DNA from: Albidovulum sediminicola
GTDB taxonomy: Bacteria; Pseudomonadota; Alphaproteobacteria; Rhodobacterales; Rhodobacteraceae
Direction of reading: 5' to 3'
Assembly: GCF_025751575.1 (NCBI RefSeq)
Contig: NZ_JAOWLA010000012.1
Location: forward strand, 1 to 64,000
Length of the DNA: 64,000 bases
The position numbers and the translations under genes are program-made. Below the pieces are notes generated by a model. That model saw only the letters and a program-made list of their open reading frames with translations. It had not been told where the DNA came from and searched no databases. Below, piece by piece: positions 11,032 through 20,303 of this stretch; positions within the stretch are counted from its first letter, which is position 1, and each line of letters opens with the position of its first letter.

Positions 11032-13758
11032 TTATTCTTCGGCTGTCTCGTCCTCGCCCTGTTCGGCGATGCGGGCGACGGACACGACTTCTTCCCCCGC
11101 GCCGGTATCGAAGACCTTCACCCCCCCGGCAGAGCGGGAGCGGAAGCTGATGCCATCGACCGGACAGCGGATCGACTGGCCGGTCGAGGTCGCCAGCATG
11201 ATCTGGTCGTCCGGATCAACGGGGAAGCAGGCAACGAGCCGCCCGCCGCGTGTTCCGGTCGAGATCGCCTTGACCCCTTGGCCGCCACGCCCGCGCACCG
11301 GGTAGTCGTGCGAGGAGGTCAGCTTGCCGAGGCCCGAGGTTGTGACTGTCAGGATCAGGTCCTCCGCCGCCGACATCTCGGCGTAGCGTTCGGGGGTCAG
11401 CTGGCCCGCCGCCACATCCTCCTCGTCGTCCTCCACCTCGTCTTCGGTTACGCCGGCCATCAGGCGGCGCTGCTTCAGATAGGCGGCGCGTTCGGCCGGG
11501 TCGGCGTCGAAATGGCGGATGACGGACATGGACACCACGCGGTCGTTCGCACCCAGGCGGATGCCACGCACGCCGGTGGAATCGCGCCCTTTGAAGACGC
11601 GCACCTCGGTCGTGGGGAAGCGGATCGCGCGCCCTTCGGCGGTGATCAGCATTACATCGTCCTGCTCATCGCAGATCCGCGCATTCACGAGGCTGACGCC
11701 CTCCGGCAGCTTCATCGCGATCTTGCCGTTGCGCATGACGTTGGTGAAGTCCGACAGGGCGTTGCGGCGCACGTCGCCTTCGGAGGTCGCGAAGAATATC
11801 TGGAGGTTTTGCCATTCCTCCTCCGGCACATCCACGGGCATGAGGGCGGCGATCGACACACCCTGCGCGATCGGCAGGATGTTGATGATGGCCTTGCCCT
11901 TCGCGGTGCGGCCCGCCAGCGGCAGGCGCCAGCACTTCAGCTTGTAGACCATGCCGTCGGTCGTGAAGAACAGAAGCTGCGTATGCGTGTTGGCGACGAA
12001 GAGCGTGGTGACCACGTCGTCTTCCTTCGTCGCCATGCTGGCCAAGCCCTTGCCGCCACGGCGCTGGCTGCGGAATTCGGCCAGCGGAGTGCGCTTGATG
12101 TAGCCGCCCGAGGTGATGGTAACGACCATATCCTCGCGCTCAATCAGGTCCTCGTCCTCCAGATCGCCGGCCCAGTCCATGATCTCGGTCCGGCGGGGAA
12201 CGGCGAAGGCGGTCTTCACCTCGTTCAGCTCGGTCGAGATGATTGCCATGATCCGCTCGCGCGAGGACAGAATATCCAGGTAATCCTTGATTTTGGCAGC
12301 AAGCTCTTCAAGCTCGTCCGTGACCTCCTTTACCCCCATTGCCGTCAGACGCTGAAGGCGCAGGTCCAGGATCGCGCGGGCCTGGGTTTCGGATAGGTTG
12401 TAGGTCCCGTCCTCATTCATCTTGTGGGTGGGATCGTCGATCAGGCGGATATAGGGGGCGATATCGGCGGCGGGCCAGCGCCGCGACATCAACCGCTCGC
12501 GTGCCTCGGCCGGATCGGCGGAGGCGCGGATGGTGGCGACGACCTCGTCCACGTTCGAAACGGCGACGGCCAGACCGCAGAGGATATGGCTGCGCTCCCG
12601 CGCCTTGCGGAGCTCGAACGCCGTGCGGCGCGCCACAACTTCCTCTCGGAAGGTGATGAAATGCGACAGAAAATCGCGCAGCGTTAACGTCTCTGGCCGG
12701 CCGCCGTTCAGCGCCAGCATGTTGCAGCCGAAAGAAGTCTGCATGGGCGAGAAGCGGTAAAGCTGGTTCAACACCACTTCGGGTGTAGCATCGCGCTTCA
12801 GCTCGATGACGACACGCACGCCGACGCGGTCGCTTTCGTCCTGCACATGGGCGATGCCCTCGATCCGCTTGTCGCGGACCATCTCGGCGATCTTCTCGAT
12901 CATCGAGGCCTTGTTGACCTGGTAGGGGATCTCATCCAAGACGATGGCATAGCGATCCTTGCGGATCTCCTCGACCCGCGTCTTCGCCCGGATGATGACG
13001 CTGCCGCGACCCTCAAGGTAGGCCTTGCGCGCGCCGGAACGGCCAAGGATCAGCCCGCCCGTCGGAAAGTCGGGGGCCGGCACGATCTCCATCAGCTGTT
13101 CCATGGAGATGTCGGGGTTCTCGATCAGCGCCAGCGTGGCGTCCACGACCTCGCCCAGGTTGTGGGGCGGGATGTTGGTGGCCATGCCGACCGCGATGCC
13201 GCCCGCGCCGTTGACCAGCATGTTGGGGAAGCGCGCCGGTAGGACCGTCGGTTCCTTGTCCTTGCCGTCGTAGTTGTCCTGGAAATCGACGGTGTCTTTC
13301 TCGATATCCGCCAGCAACGCGGCCGCCGGTTTGTCCATGCGCACCTCGGTGTAGCGCATGGCCGCGGCGTTATCCCCGTCCATCGAGCCAAAGTTGCCCT
13401 GGCCGTCCAGCAACGGCAGCGACATCGAGAAATCCTGCGCCATCCGCACCAGCGCGTCATAGATCGCGGCGTCGCCGTGGGGGTGATACTTACCCATCAC
13501 ATCGCCCACCGGGCGCGCGGACTTGCGGTAGGGTTTGTCGTGGCCGTTGCCGGTTTCGTGCATCGCGTAAAGGATGCGCCGGTGAACCGGTTTCAGCCCG
13601 TCGCGCAGGTCCGGGATGGCGCGGCTCACGATCACGCTCATCGCGTAATCGAGATAGGCCGTCTTCATTTCCTCGGCGATGTCGACGGTCGGGCCGTCAT
13701 ACATCATCCGGCGCGGCTTTTCGCCTGCGTTTTCAGGGGTTTCCGGGGTGTCGGTCAC
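11032..13758 (-). CDS. gyrA: DNA gyrase subunit A
   Basis: GyrA is the DNA breakage-reunion subunit of gyrase, acting with GyrB to introduce negative supercoils. The 908-aa protein has the catalytic tyrosine Y136 ([11 protein letters not shown]), the winged-helix and tower domains, and the C-terminal beta-pinwheel with its GyrA-box-like segment ([12 protein letters not shown]). An acidic stretch ([14 protein letters not shown]) interrupts the pinwheel. In the quinolone-determining region the residue matching E. coli Ser83 is A97 ([11 protein letters not shown]), while the Asp87 equivalent D101 is kept. Confidence 0.96.
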   Translation of the reverse strand: MTDTPETPENAGEKPRRMMYDGPTVDIAEEMKTAYLDYAMSVIVSRAIPDLRDGLKPVHRRILYAMHETGNGHDKPYRKSARPVGDVMGKYHPHGDAAIYDALVRMAQDFSMSLPLLDGQGNFGSMDGDNAAAMRYTEVRMDKPAAALLADIEKDTVDFQDNYDGKDKEPTVLPARFPNMLVNGAGGIAVGMATNIPPHNLGEVVDATLALIENPDISMEQLMEIVPAPDFPTGGLILGRSGARKAYLEGRGSVIIRAKTRVEEIRKDRYAIVLDEIPYQVNKASMIEKIAEMVRDKRIEGIAHVQDESDRVGVRVVIELKRDATPEVVLNQLYRFSPMQTSFGCNMLALNGGRPETLTLRDFLSHFITFREEVVARRTAFELRKARERSHILCGLAVAVSNVDEVVATIRASADPAEARERLMSRRWPAADIAPYIRLIDDPTHKMNEDGTYNLSETQARAILDLRLQRLTAMGVKEVTDELEELAAKIKDYLDILSSRERIMAIISTELNEVKTAFAVPRRTEIMDWAGDLEDEDLIEREDMVVTITSGGYIKRTPLAEFRSQRRGGKGLASMATKEDDVVTTLFVANTHTQLLFFTTDGMVYKLKCWRLPLAGRTAKGKAIINILPIAQGVSIAALMPVDVPEEEWQNLQIFFATSEGDVRRNALSDFTNVMRNGKIAMKLPEGVSLVNARICDEQDDVMLITAEGRAIRFPTTEVRVFKGRDSTGVRGIRLGANDRVVSMSVIRHFDADPAERAAYLKQRRLMAGVTEDEVEDDEEDVAAGQLTPERYAEMSAAEDLILTVTTSGLGKLTSSHDYPVRGRGGQGVKAISTGTRGGRLVACFPVDPDDQIMLATSTGQSIRCPVDGISFRSRSAGGVKVFDTGAGEEVVSVARIAEQGEDETAEE

Positions 13759-13960
13759 GGATGCTCGCCCATATTTGATTGGCGGCCAAAGGGGGCCATA
13801 TGTTGTTGTGCGCGACTATATCCCATCCCATCTGTTGGGTGCAATGGCAGGTGGGCCGATTGTCCGCGCATGCGGTTGCCAAAGTCCCAACACATTGTTT
13901 TCATTGAAAAGGTGCAGGTCTTTGGCAAACTAAACACCTGAGGCGATTCAGGAGGGTGCC

Positions 13961-14242
13961 ATGCGGGCGGAAGGACCGGGCGCGGAAACCGAGCTGATGC
14001 TCAAGGGATACGGGCTCACCACGGCGGAGCTTTACTACAGGATGCCGGATTTCCAGAGCGTTCTGAACTCTTTCATCTGGCAGGAATACGACCTTGCCCC
14101 GGACTATCCGGAACTGTTCCGGTTCATCGAGTTCTGGCAGGAAAAGATCGAGGGGCCCTTGCATTCAGTGCGCTTTTGCCACCGAAAGCTGATCGCCCCC
14201 GGCGAGTGGCGAAACGTGGTGGGGGAGTTCCGCATTCACTAG
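13961..14242 (+). CDS. Usg family protein
   Basis: The 93-aa protein matches the alphaproteobacterial Usg family, named from a gene upstream of the trp cluster in Caulobacter. Its biochemical function is unknown. Typical segments are GYGLTTAELYYRMPDF, LNSFIWQEYDLAPDYPEL and the basic VRFCHRKLIAPGEWR. An AGGAGG site lies eight bases before the start. It is divergent from gyrA and is followed by a GC-rich hairpin (14244-14267) without a T-run. Confidence 0.85.
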   Translation: MRAEGPGAETELMLKGYGLTTAELYYRMPDFQSVLNSFIWQEYDLAPDYPELFRFIEFWQEKIEGPLHSVRFCHRKLIAPGEWRNVVGEFRIH

Positions 14243-14300
14243 CCCCGCGCCGCGCGGGCGCGGGGTCATGGGGCGCGTCACGGCCGGGCGTGCCCTGCTT

Positions 14301-15473
14301 TTACCATGCCGGTGCCTCTTTCATCAGCAAGATGCCGGGATGCAGGCAGCGGATAATTTCCCGCTCCATGCAGCGGCGGAAAAGCGGCGTGAAACTTGCC
14401 GTCGCGGCCGCCGGGTTCGAGGCGACGATGCCGATCACCGCACTGGCCAGCGCCGATCGGACCGCGCAGGTCTCCGCGATGCGGAAAATCAACTGCCCGA
14501 CGCTTTGCGGCATGGCGAAGTAAACGTAAAAAACCAGCTTGGCAATGCGCACCCGCAGCACCGGCAGCGTGACCGTGATCCAGCTGCATCCGATGCGGAT
14601 CCGGTGGCGCACCCATTCGATCTTGAATTCGGGCCAGGCGGCAAGCGACAGAAGCTTGAGCTGATGGTGGTTCATCACCCCGCAGTCGACCGGCTTCAGC
14701 GCCGCGACGATACGGTCCAGCGCCGCGTTCACTTTTGCCGGGTCATTGGCCCCGCCCTGAGTGACGACCTCGGTCGTCATCGGGTTGGTCGGCGCTTCCC
14801 CGTCGTCGATGATCAACTCCTCATGGATCGGCTTCAACGTGACGCCATGCTCGGTCGACCAGGTGCGCATCGAATAGTCCCCGACGATCGAGATATCGGC
14901 GCCGACCGTGTCGTCGTCCTGGGCGTGCATGCCCAGAAGTGCGTCGCGTTGAGAGGTATCGACCTCGTAGCGCGACCCACGTTTTTGCAGCGTGATCGCC
15001 GTGTCCAGCACGAAGTCGTCCATCGTCAGGAGCGGGCCGAGATTGGCCGCGACCCAGGCCTCCACGTCCTCGCCATGCGCGTCGGGATCGTAGCGGGAGA
15101 GGAGGTCGAGCCCATGGTCAATCGCCGCGTCCGAGATCCCGTCGCGGAAGAAAAGCCAGTATTCGGCCGTCATCTCCAGATCCTGCCCATAGGCGACGGT
15201 CACGCGGTGTATGCCCACGCTGGCGCCGTCCTGGCTGGGGTTCTGGGGCGTGCCGCTGCTACCCTCGTAAAGCTGCCAATGTTCCTCGACCAGGTAGGTC
15301 ACCGGCAATCGCTCGGACTGCGGAGGGCCGCTCGGCCTGCGGTCGGCGGGGTTATGGGTGAAGCCCGGCGGCGTCGGCGGCTCAATCACGCGCCGATCTT
15401 GCGCTGTATTGTAAATAAATCGCTTCAGATCGGGATCGTCGAAGGAAATGGTAGCGTCGAAGAATATGGGCAT
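14301..15473 (-). CDS. Unrecognised 390-aa protein
   Basis: I do not recognise this protein. The start at 15473 is supported by GGGAGGCGAT directly before the ATG. Residues 1-260 are acidic and soluble-looking with no signal peptide (MPIFFDATISFDDPDLK). They include a Pro-rich stretch (EPPTPPGFTHNPADRRP) and Asp-rich segments such as LDLLSRYDPDAHGEDVEAW. The last 110 residues differ sharply: basic and hydrophobic, with RIAKLVFYVYFAMPQSVG and an Ala-rich helix SALASAVIGIVASNPAAATA. This two-part make-up suggests a soluble body with a membrane-active or lipid-facing tail. It is a single gene, flanked by usg and the ornithine cyclodeaminase gene. Codon use looks like its neighbours. Confidence 0.75.
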   Translation of the reverse strand: MPIFFDATISFDDPDLKRFIYNTAQDRRVIEPPTPPGFTHNPADRRPSGPPQSERLPVTYLVEEHWQLYEGSSGTPQNPSQDGASVGIHRVTVAYGQDLEMTAEYWLFFRDGISDAAIDHGLDLLSRYDPDAHGEDVEAWVAANLGPLLTMDDFVLDTAITLQKRGSRYEVDTSQRDALLGMHAQDDDTVGADISIVGDYSMRTWSTEHGVTLKPIHEELIIDDGEAPTNPMTTEVVTQGGANDPAKVNAALDRIVAALKPVDCGVMNHHQLKLLSLAAWPEFKIEWVRHRIRIGCSWITVTLPVLRVRIAKLVFYVYFAMPQSVGQLIFRIAETCAVRSALASAVIGIVASNPAAATASFTPLFRRCMEREIIRCLHPGILLMKEAPAW

Positions 15474-15579
15474 ATCGCCTCCCTGAGTTGCAGCCGGGGC
15501 CGAAACTCATTGAAAAAATTGGCGATAATGGGGCAGGGGGTGAGACGTGGAGGGCGGCGCAGGGCGCCGCCCCGCTGGA

Positions 15580-16650
15580 TTAGCAGGCGGTCGCGAGCGG
15601 GCCTTGACCCGCGGCCTTCGCGCGCAGCAGCATCCCGAACAGATCGCGCGGATCGTCGGGATCGGCGATCATGTCGAGTTCATCGAAGAAGCGCGTGCCC
15701 TTCAGCCGGTCGTGGACGTAGCGCAACGCCGAGAAATCCTCGATCGCGAAGCCGACGCTGTCGAAAAGCGTGATCTGGCGGGCGTCGGTGCGGCCTTGCA
15801 CCGCGCCGGTCATGACCTGCCAGAGCTCGGTCACCGGATGGTCGGCCTCAAGTTGCTGGATCTCGCCCTCAATCCGCGTCTGCGGCGGGTACTCGACGAA
15901 GATGGAGGAGCGCAGCAGGATGTCGCGGTGCAGCTCCGTCTTGCCGGGACAGTCGCCGCCGACCGCGTTGATGTGAACCCCGGCGCCGACGAGGTTATCA
16001 GTCAGGATCGTGGCGTTCTGCTTGTCCGCCGTGCAGGTCGTGATAATCCCCGCGCCCTCGACCGCTTCCTCCGGGCTGCGGCAGATCACGGTCCGAAGGC
16101 CGGTGGCCGCCAGGTTGCGGACGCACTTTTCAGTCGCCGCCGGGTCGATGTCGTATAGCCGCACGGTGTCGATGCCGCAGATCGCCTGGAAGGCGAGCGC
16201 CTGGAACTCGGCTTGGGCGCCGTTTCCGATCATCGCCATGGTCTTGACGCCCTTCGGCGCAAGGTGCTTGGCCGCAAGCGCCGACATTGCCGCCGTGCGC
16301 AGCGCGGTCAGGATCGTCATCTCGGTCAGAAGGATCGGGTAGCCGGTATTCACATCCGCCAGAAGCCCAAAGGCCGTAACGGTTTGCAGGCCTTCCTTCA
16401 TGTTTTTCGGGTGACCGTTGACGTATTTGAAACCATACATCTCGCCATCCGAGGTCGGCATCAACTCGATCACCCCCACGTCCGAGTGCGAGGCGACGCG
16501 CGGCGTCTTGTCGAAGAGCGGCCAGCGTTTGAAATCGGCCTCGATATAGTCGGCGATCTCGGTCATCATGCGCGTCACACCAAGATGAAGGACGAGCTTC
16601 ATCATGTTGTCCACGCTCACAAAAGGAACGACATTCAGTTTCTTGGTCAT
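15580..16650 (-). CDS. ocd: Ornithine cyclodeaminase
   Basis: Converts L-ornithine to L-proline and ammonia with bound NAD+. The 356-aa product belongs to the OCD / mu-crystallin family. The Rossmann nucleotide-binding motif is MAMIGNGAQAEFQ, with an acidic residue after the second strand (RLYDIDP). The substrate-side segment TEMTILTALRTAAMSALAA and the catalytic-Asp region INAVGGDCPGKTEL are present. Its start overlaps the arginase stop by one base (TAATG), so ornithine made by arginase is used by the next gene product. Confidence 0.93.
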   Translation of the reverse strand: MTKKLNVVPFVSVDNMMKLVLHLGVTRMMTEIADYIEADFKRWPLFDKTPRVASHSDVGVIELMPTSDGEMYGFKYVNGHPKNMKEGLQTVTAFGLLADVNTGYPILLTEMTILTALRTAAMSALAAKHLAPKGVKTMAMIGNGAQAEFQALAFQAICGIDTVRLYDIDPAATEKCVRNLAATGLRTVICRSPEEAVEGAGIITTCTADKQNATILTDNLVGAGVHINAVGGDCPGKTELHRDILLRSSIFVEYPPQTRIEGEIQQLEADHPVTELWQVMTGAVQGRTDARQITLFDSVGFAIEDFSALRYVHDRLKGTRFFDELDMIADPDDPRDLFGMLLRAKAAGQGPLATAC

Positions 16651-17576
16651 TATCCGAAGCTCCGGGTCGGGCGGTCAAAGACCTTGCGCCCCATCAGCGA
16701 CCCGACAAGGTCCACCATGAGCCGCGCGGTCCGGCCGCGTTCATCAAGGAAAGGGTTGAGTTCAACGAGGTCGAGTGAGGTGACGAGGCCGCTTTCGTGC
16801 AGCAGTTCCATCACCAGATGCGCCTCGCGGAAGGTGATGCCGCCGGGCACGGTGGTGCCGACGGCCGGGGCGATACCGGGGTCGAGGAAATCCACGTCGA
16901 GTGAGACGTGCAGCATCCCGTTTTCTGCGCGCACCTTGTCGAGGAATTCGCGCAAGGGGGCGACGATACCGCGCTCATCCAGGACGCGCATGTCACAGAT
17001 CGTGGCATCGCTTTCCAGCAGCCCCTCATGCTCGGGCCCATCGACGGAGCGGATGCCGTAAAGGCAGATACGCTCGGCCGGAACCGGGGCGGGGAAGGGC
17101 GGGAAGGCGTCGAAACCGGGGCGCCCCGCGATATAGGCCACCGGCGTGCCGTGCAGGTTGCCGGAGCTGGTGGTCAGCGGCGTGTGATAGTCCGAATGCG
17201 CGTCGAGCCAGAGAACGAAGAGCGGGCGGCCAGCGTCGCGCGCGTGGGCGGCCACGCCCGCGACCGAACCCAGCGAGAGCGAGTGGTCACCCCCCATGAA
17301 GATCGGGAAGCCCTCGGCCATCGCGCGCTTGCCCGTTTCGGCCAGAACCTCGGTCCAGCCCACGGTTTCGGCCAGCGAATGCACGGCCGCATTGGCGCAG
17401 GTCAAATCCCGGAGCCTGGGAAGGGCGACGTCGCCCCAGTCCTCGGCCCGGTTGCCGGTCTCGGCAATGGCGCGCCCGAGGCCTGCCACGCGAAAGGCGG
17501 CGGGGCCCATCAGGCATCCTTCGCGCTTTTGCCCGGTGTCGATGGGGGCGCCGATCAGGATACAGGTCTTGGTCAT
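16650..17576 (-). CDS. Arginase
   Basis: Hydrolyses L-arginine to ornithine and urea. The 308-aa protein has the binuclear manganese motifs of the ureohydrolase family: GGDHS at residues 95-99, DAHSD at 125-129 and the later SLDVDFLDP. It is the first gene of an arginine catabolic operon with ornithine cyclodeaminase, giving the route arginine to proline with release of urea and ammonia. A divergent Lrp-type regulator and a palindrome lie just upstream. Confidence 0.94.
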   Translation of the reverse strand: MTKTCILIGAPIDTGQKREGCLMGPAAFRVAGLGRAIAETGNRAEDWGDVALPRLRDLTCANAAVHSLAETVGWTEVLAETGKRAMAEGFPIFMGGDHSLSLGSVAGVAAHARDAGRPLFVLWLDAHSDYHTPLTTSSGNLHGTPVAYIAGRPGFDAFPPFPAPVPAERICLYGIRSVDGPEHEGLLESDATICDMRVLDERGIVAPLREFLDKVRAENGMLHVSLDVDFLDPGIAPAVGTTVPGGITFREAHLVMELLHESGLVTSLDLVELNPFLDERGRTARLMVDLVGSLMGRKVFDRPTRSFG

Positions 17577-17620
17577 TGTGCAGGCCTCGTCGATTCAGGA
17601 TTGCGCGCCAGTGTGTTGTC

Positions 17621-17635
17621 GTATTGTGTCAATAC
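17621..17635. promoter_or_regulatory. Palindromic operator in the arginase-lrp gap
   Basis: GTATTG-TGT-CAATAC is a perfect six-base inverted repeat in the 100-base gap between the divergent arginase and Lrp-type genes. Inference: binding site of that regulator, controlling both directions. Confidence 0.55.
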
Positions 17636-17676
17636 ACACCCAGTTTTTTGTCGGAACGGACGAAGGATTATCCATA

Positions 17677-18129
17677 ATGGCAGGCGCGGCAAGCGATCTG
17701 GACGAGCTGGATCAGAGGATCATCGCCGAACTTAGGCGCGACGGGCGCGCGTCGCTCTCCGACCTGGCGGATCGGCTGTCGATCGCGCGGGCCACGGTGC
17801 GCGCGCGGATGGAGCGGCTGCAGGCCCGGGGGGAGATCGTGGGCTTCACCGTCCTGACGCGGTCAGACGTGACCGCGCAGCCGGTGCGCGGCCTGATGAT
17901 GATCGCGATCGAGGGCCGGGGTACTGAACGGATCGTCGCGCGCCTGACCGGCCTGCCCGAGATCATCGCGGTCCATTCGACCAACGGGCGCTGGGACATC
18001 ATCGCCGAGATCGGCACCCGGACGCTCGAGGAGCTTGACCTCGTGCTGATGAAGGTGCGGGGCTACGAAGGGGTGCTGGCCTCTGAGACCAGCCTGCTCT
18101 TGTCGACCCGGCGCGCCAGTCGGCGCTAG
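17677..18129 (+). CDS. Lrp/AsnC family transcriptional regulator
   Basis: The 150-aa protein has an N-terminal helix-turn-helix (LDELDQRIIAELRRDGRASLSDLADRLSIARATVRARMERL) and a C-terminal RAM effector domain (VHSTNGRWDIIAEIGTRTLEEL). I start at ATG 17677, since the longer frame upstream runs through the arginase promoter. Being divergent from arginase and ornithine cyclodeaminase, it is most likely the arginine- or ornithine-responsive control of that operon. The effector itself cannot be read from the sequence. Confidence 0.88.
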   Translation: MAGAASDLDELDQRIIAELRRDGRASLSDLADRLSIARATVRARMERLQARGEIVGFTVLTRSDVTAQPVRGLMMIAIEGRGTERIVARLTGLPEIIAVHSTNGRWDIIAEIGTRTLEELDLVLMKVRGYEGVLASETSLLLSTRRASRR

Positions 18130-18131
18130 GC

Positions 18132-18590
18132 TTAGACGCGGCGCGTGGCCGCCATAACCCAGATCGCAGCCAACGCGAAGGAAATCAGCGCGTTCCAGCC
18201 AGCCATGGAGACGCCAAAAAGGCTCCACGGGATTTCGTCGCAGCGGATCAGCGGCGCGGCCAAGATCTGGTTCATGAGTTCATCGGCCGAAAGCCCGCCG
18301 ACGGGGCCGGAGGTGCAGGTGGTCGGCCCCTCCCACCATTTCTGTTCCACGCCCGCGTGAAAGACACCGATGGCGCCGGTCGTCGCGGCGGGCACCGCCC
18401 CGAGCCAGGGCAGCAAGCGATGGGTAATCAGCACGCCAAGCCCGGCAATCACGATGGCGGCGGCATGGGGCCAGCGTTGCCAAAGGCAGAGCTTGCAGGG
18501 CGCATAACCGAAGGCTTGGAACACGAAGGCGCCGCCCAGCAGAAGGACTGAGCCGAGTCCGGCGAGGAGGATAAGGTTCTTGCGAGTCAT
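18132..18590 (-). CDS. dsbB: Disulfide bond formation protein DsbB
   Basis: DsbB is an inner-membrane oxidase that regenerates DsbA and passes electrons to quinone. The 152-aa protein has four hydrophobic spans. The first periplasmic Cys pair is C32 and C35 (APCKLCLWQRWPH). The second pair is C92 and C117 (GPTTCTSG ... LIRCDEIPW). Its start overlaps the upstream DedA-type gene by four bases. No dsbA gene is in the window. Confidence 0.9.
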   Translation of the reverse strand: MTRKNLILLAGLGSVLLLGGAFVFQAFGYAPCKLCLWQRWPHAAAIVIAGLGVLITHRLLPWLGAVPAATTGAIGVFHAGVEQKWWEGPTTCTSGPVGGLSADELMNQILAAPLIRCDEIPWSLFGVSMAGWNALISFALAAIWVMAATRRV

Positions 18591-19165
18591 AGGTAGCGCA
18601 CCAGAAGAAAACCACCGAGCAGGAGGCCGATGAACAGGGTGAACACCAGCCCGAGCCGCCGTTCGATGAAGTCGCGCATGGGCGCCCCGAATTGCCAGAG
18701 CAGGCCCGCCACCACGAAGAAGCGCAACCCCCGCGCCAGGATAGAGGTCGCGACGAAGGTCGCAATCGGCAAGCCGGTCCAGCCCGACATGATCGTGATG
18801 ACCTTGTAGGGAAAGGGCGTGACGCCAGCGATCAGCACCGCCCAGAAGCCGAAATCGTTGAAGCGGGTGCTGAACTCCGCCATCGCGTCGGCCTTGCCGA
18901 GCGAGGTCAGGATCGGCTGGCCGATCTGCTCGAACGCGAAGGCGCCGATCGCGTAGCCCAGAAGCCCCCCGGCGACCGAGGCCGCCAGCGCCACCAGCGC
19001 GATAAGCCAGGCGCGTGACGGCCGGGCGAGGACCATCGGGATCATGAGCAGGTCGGGCGGGATCGGAAAGACGGAGCTTTCGACGAAGGAAACCAGCGCG
19101 AGGGCCGCCAGCGCGTGGCGATGGTTGGCCAGCCGCATGGTCCAGTCGTAAAGGGGCCGGATCAT
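18587..19165 (-). CDS. DedA / YqaA family membrane protein
   Basis: The 192-aa protein has the SNARE-associated (VTT/DedA) architecture. It has an N-terminal ESSVFPIPPDLLMIP re-entrant segment, the helix VAGGLLGYAIGAFAFEQIG, the second re-entrant FGFWAVLIAGVTPFPYKVITIMSGW, and closing spans. DedA proteins are linked to lipid scrambling or undecaprenyl-phosphate flipping; the exact role here is unknown. I chose ATG 19165 (MIRPLYDW) rather than the longer Arg-rich frame, which runs into the divergent peptidase gene. It forms an operon with dsbB. Confidence 0.85.
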   Translation of the reverse strand: MIRPLYDWTMRLANHRHALAALALVSFVESSVFPIPPDLLMIPMVLARPSRAWLIALVALAASVAGGLLGYAIGAFAFEQIGQPILTSLGKADAMAEFSTRFNDFGFWAVLIAGVTPFPYKVITIMSGWTGLPIATFVATSILARGLRFFVVAGLLWQFGAPMRDFIERRLGLVFTLFIGLLLGGFLLVRYL

Positions 19166-19304
19166 GGCCGGGCGTCTCCGATATTGCTGCCGGGTTCGCG
19201 GCGACGGCCTCTTAGGCCATGCGGGGGCTTTGGCGTCAAGCCGCTTTGCACCCATGCGCGCGCGCGTTAACGTGGCTGTGAAACGGTTGGGTTTGGGTGG
19301 CAGG

Positions 19305-20165
19305 ATGCGCTGGCGCGGGCGTCGACAAAGCGACAATATCGAGGACCGTCGCCGTATGGGCCGGCGCGGGGGCACGGTGCAGGTCGGTGGCCTTGGCATC
19401 GTGGCGATTGTGGTCATCGGCTACTTCCTTGGCGTCGATATGACACCGGTGCTGGACGAGCTGTCGCGCCAGCAGGGTGGTGGCACGACTCAGGGCACAA
19501 CGAAACTAACCGAGGCCGACCTTCAGGCGGGGGAGTTCGTCTCCGTAACGCTCGCCGACACGGAGGCGGTCTGGGGTCGGATCTTCCGCGCCGAGCTGAA
19601 CCGGCCCTATGATCCGCCGACGCTGGTCCTGTTCAAGGGGATGACGCAATCGCCCTGCGCGACGGCCTCGGCGGCGACAGGGCCGTTCTATTGCCCCGCC
19701 GATCGCAAGATCTACCTCGACACCGAATTTTTCGTGACGCTGAGCCGCCAGCTTGGCGCCGGGGGTGATTTCGCGGCCGCCTATGTCGTCGCCCATGAGG
19801 TCGCCCATCACGTTCAGGATGAACTGGGTATCCTGGGCCAGGCGAACGCCGCGCGGCGGCAGGCCAGCCAGACCGACGCCAACGCCATCTCCGTCCGGAT
19901 CGAGCTTCAGGCGGATTGCCTCTCTGGGATCTGGGCGCACCAGGCTGAATCGGTTCTGGGAACGATCGAGCCGGGCGACCTGAAGGAGGCGCTGAACGCC
20001 GCGCGCCGGATCGGTGACGACACGCTTCAGCGCAACGCCGGGCGCCAGCCGATGCCGCATACCTTCACCCACGGCAGTTCGGATCAGCGCGAACGCTGGT
20101 TCGCGCGCGGCTATGAGACCGGTGATGTCGAGGAATGCGACACCTTCAACGCCGCCCGGCTCTGA
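19305..20165 (+). CDS. Putative neutral zinc metallopeptidase (YpfJ family)
   Basis: The 286-aa protein belongs to the PF04228 family. It has a short basic N-terminus with the family opening MRWRGRRQSDNIEDRR and one membrane span at about residues 27-44. The zinc-binding HEVAH motif is at residues 164-168. A conserved C-terminus follows (QADCLSGIWAHQAE, then ERWFARGYETGD). The active site is probably periplasmic. Biological substrates of the family are not known. I chose ATG 19305 because family members start with MRWRG; the open frame extends 141 bases upstream. Confidence 0.85.
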   Translation: MRWRGRRQSDNIEDRRRMGRRGGTVQVGGLGIVAIVVIGYFLGVDMTPVLDELSRQQGGGTTQGTTKLTEADLQAGEFVSVTLADTEAVWGRIFRAELNRPYDPPTLVLFKGMTQSPCATASAATGPFYCPADRKIYLDTEFFVTLSRQLGAGGDFAAAYVVAHEVAHHVQDELGILGQANAARRQASQTDANAISVRIELQADCLSGIWAHQAESVLGTIEPGDLKEALNAARRIGDDTLQRNAGRQPMPHTFTHGSSDQRERWFARGYETGDVEECDTFNAARL

Positions 20166-20219
20166 GCGTGCGCAAATCGCTTGTCTTGCGCAAAAGGGCG
20201 AGTTAGACCGCTGGCCGTG

Positions 20220-20303
20220 GCCCGAGTGGCGGAATGGTAGACGCAGCGGATTCAAAATCCGCCACCGCAAGGTATGTCGGTTCGAGTCCGACCTCGGGCA
20301 CCA
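20220..20303 (+). tRNA. tRNA-Leu (anticodon CAA)
   Basis: The acceptor arms GCCCGAG (20220-20226) and CTCGGGC (20293-20299) pair and are followed by A and an encoded CCA. The anticodon stem GCGGA/TCCGC encloses TTCAAAA, giving anticodon CAA (20253-20255), which reads the Leu codon UUG. The T-arm GTCGGTTCGAGTCCGAC is intact, and the variable arm has the class II character expected for tRNA-Leu. Confidence 0.95.

Noticed and set aside
10612-12396. 594-codon plus-strand open frame opposite trmFO and gyrA
   Set aside because: Spans the gyrA terminator and two real genes on the other strand; no protein motifs.
12683-12690. TTAAC inside gyrA as a CtrA site
   Set aside because: Inside a coding region, single half-site.
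14244-14267. GC-rich hairpin after usg as a terminator
   Set aside because: The stem is strong but no T-run follows on either strand.
15552-15571. Hairpin GGGCGGCGC / GCGCCGCCC after the ornithine cyclodeaminase gene as a terminator
   Set aside because: No T-run on the minus strand after it; left out of the features as unsupported.
19264-19273. GTTAAC palindrome as a CtrA site before the zinc peptidase gene
   Set aside because: Only one half-site; no second TTAA at seven-base spacing.
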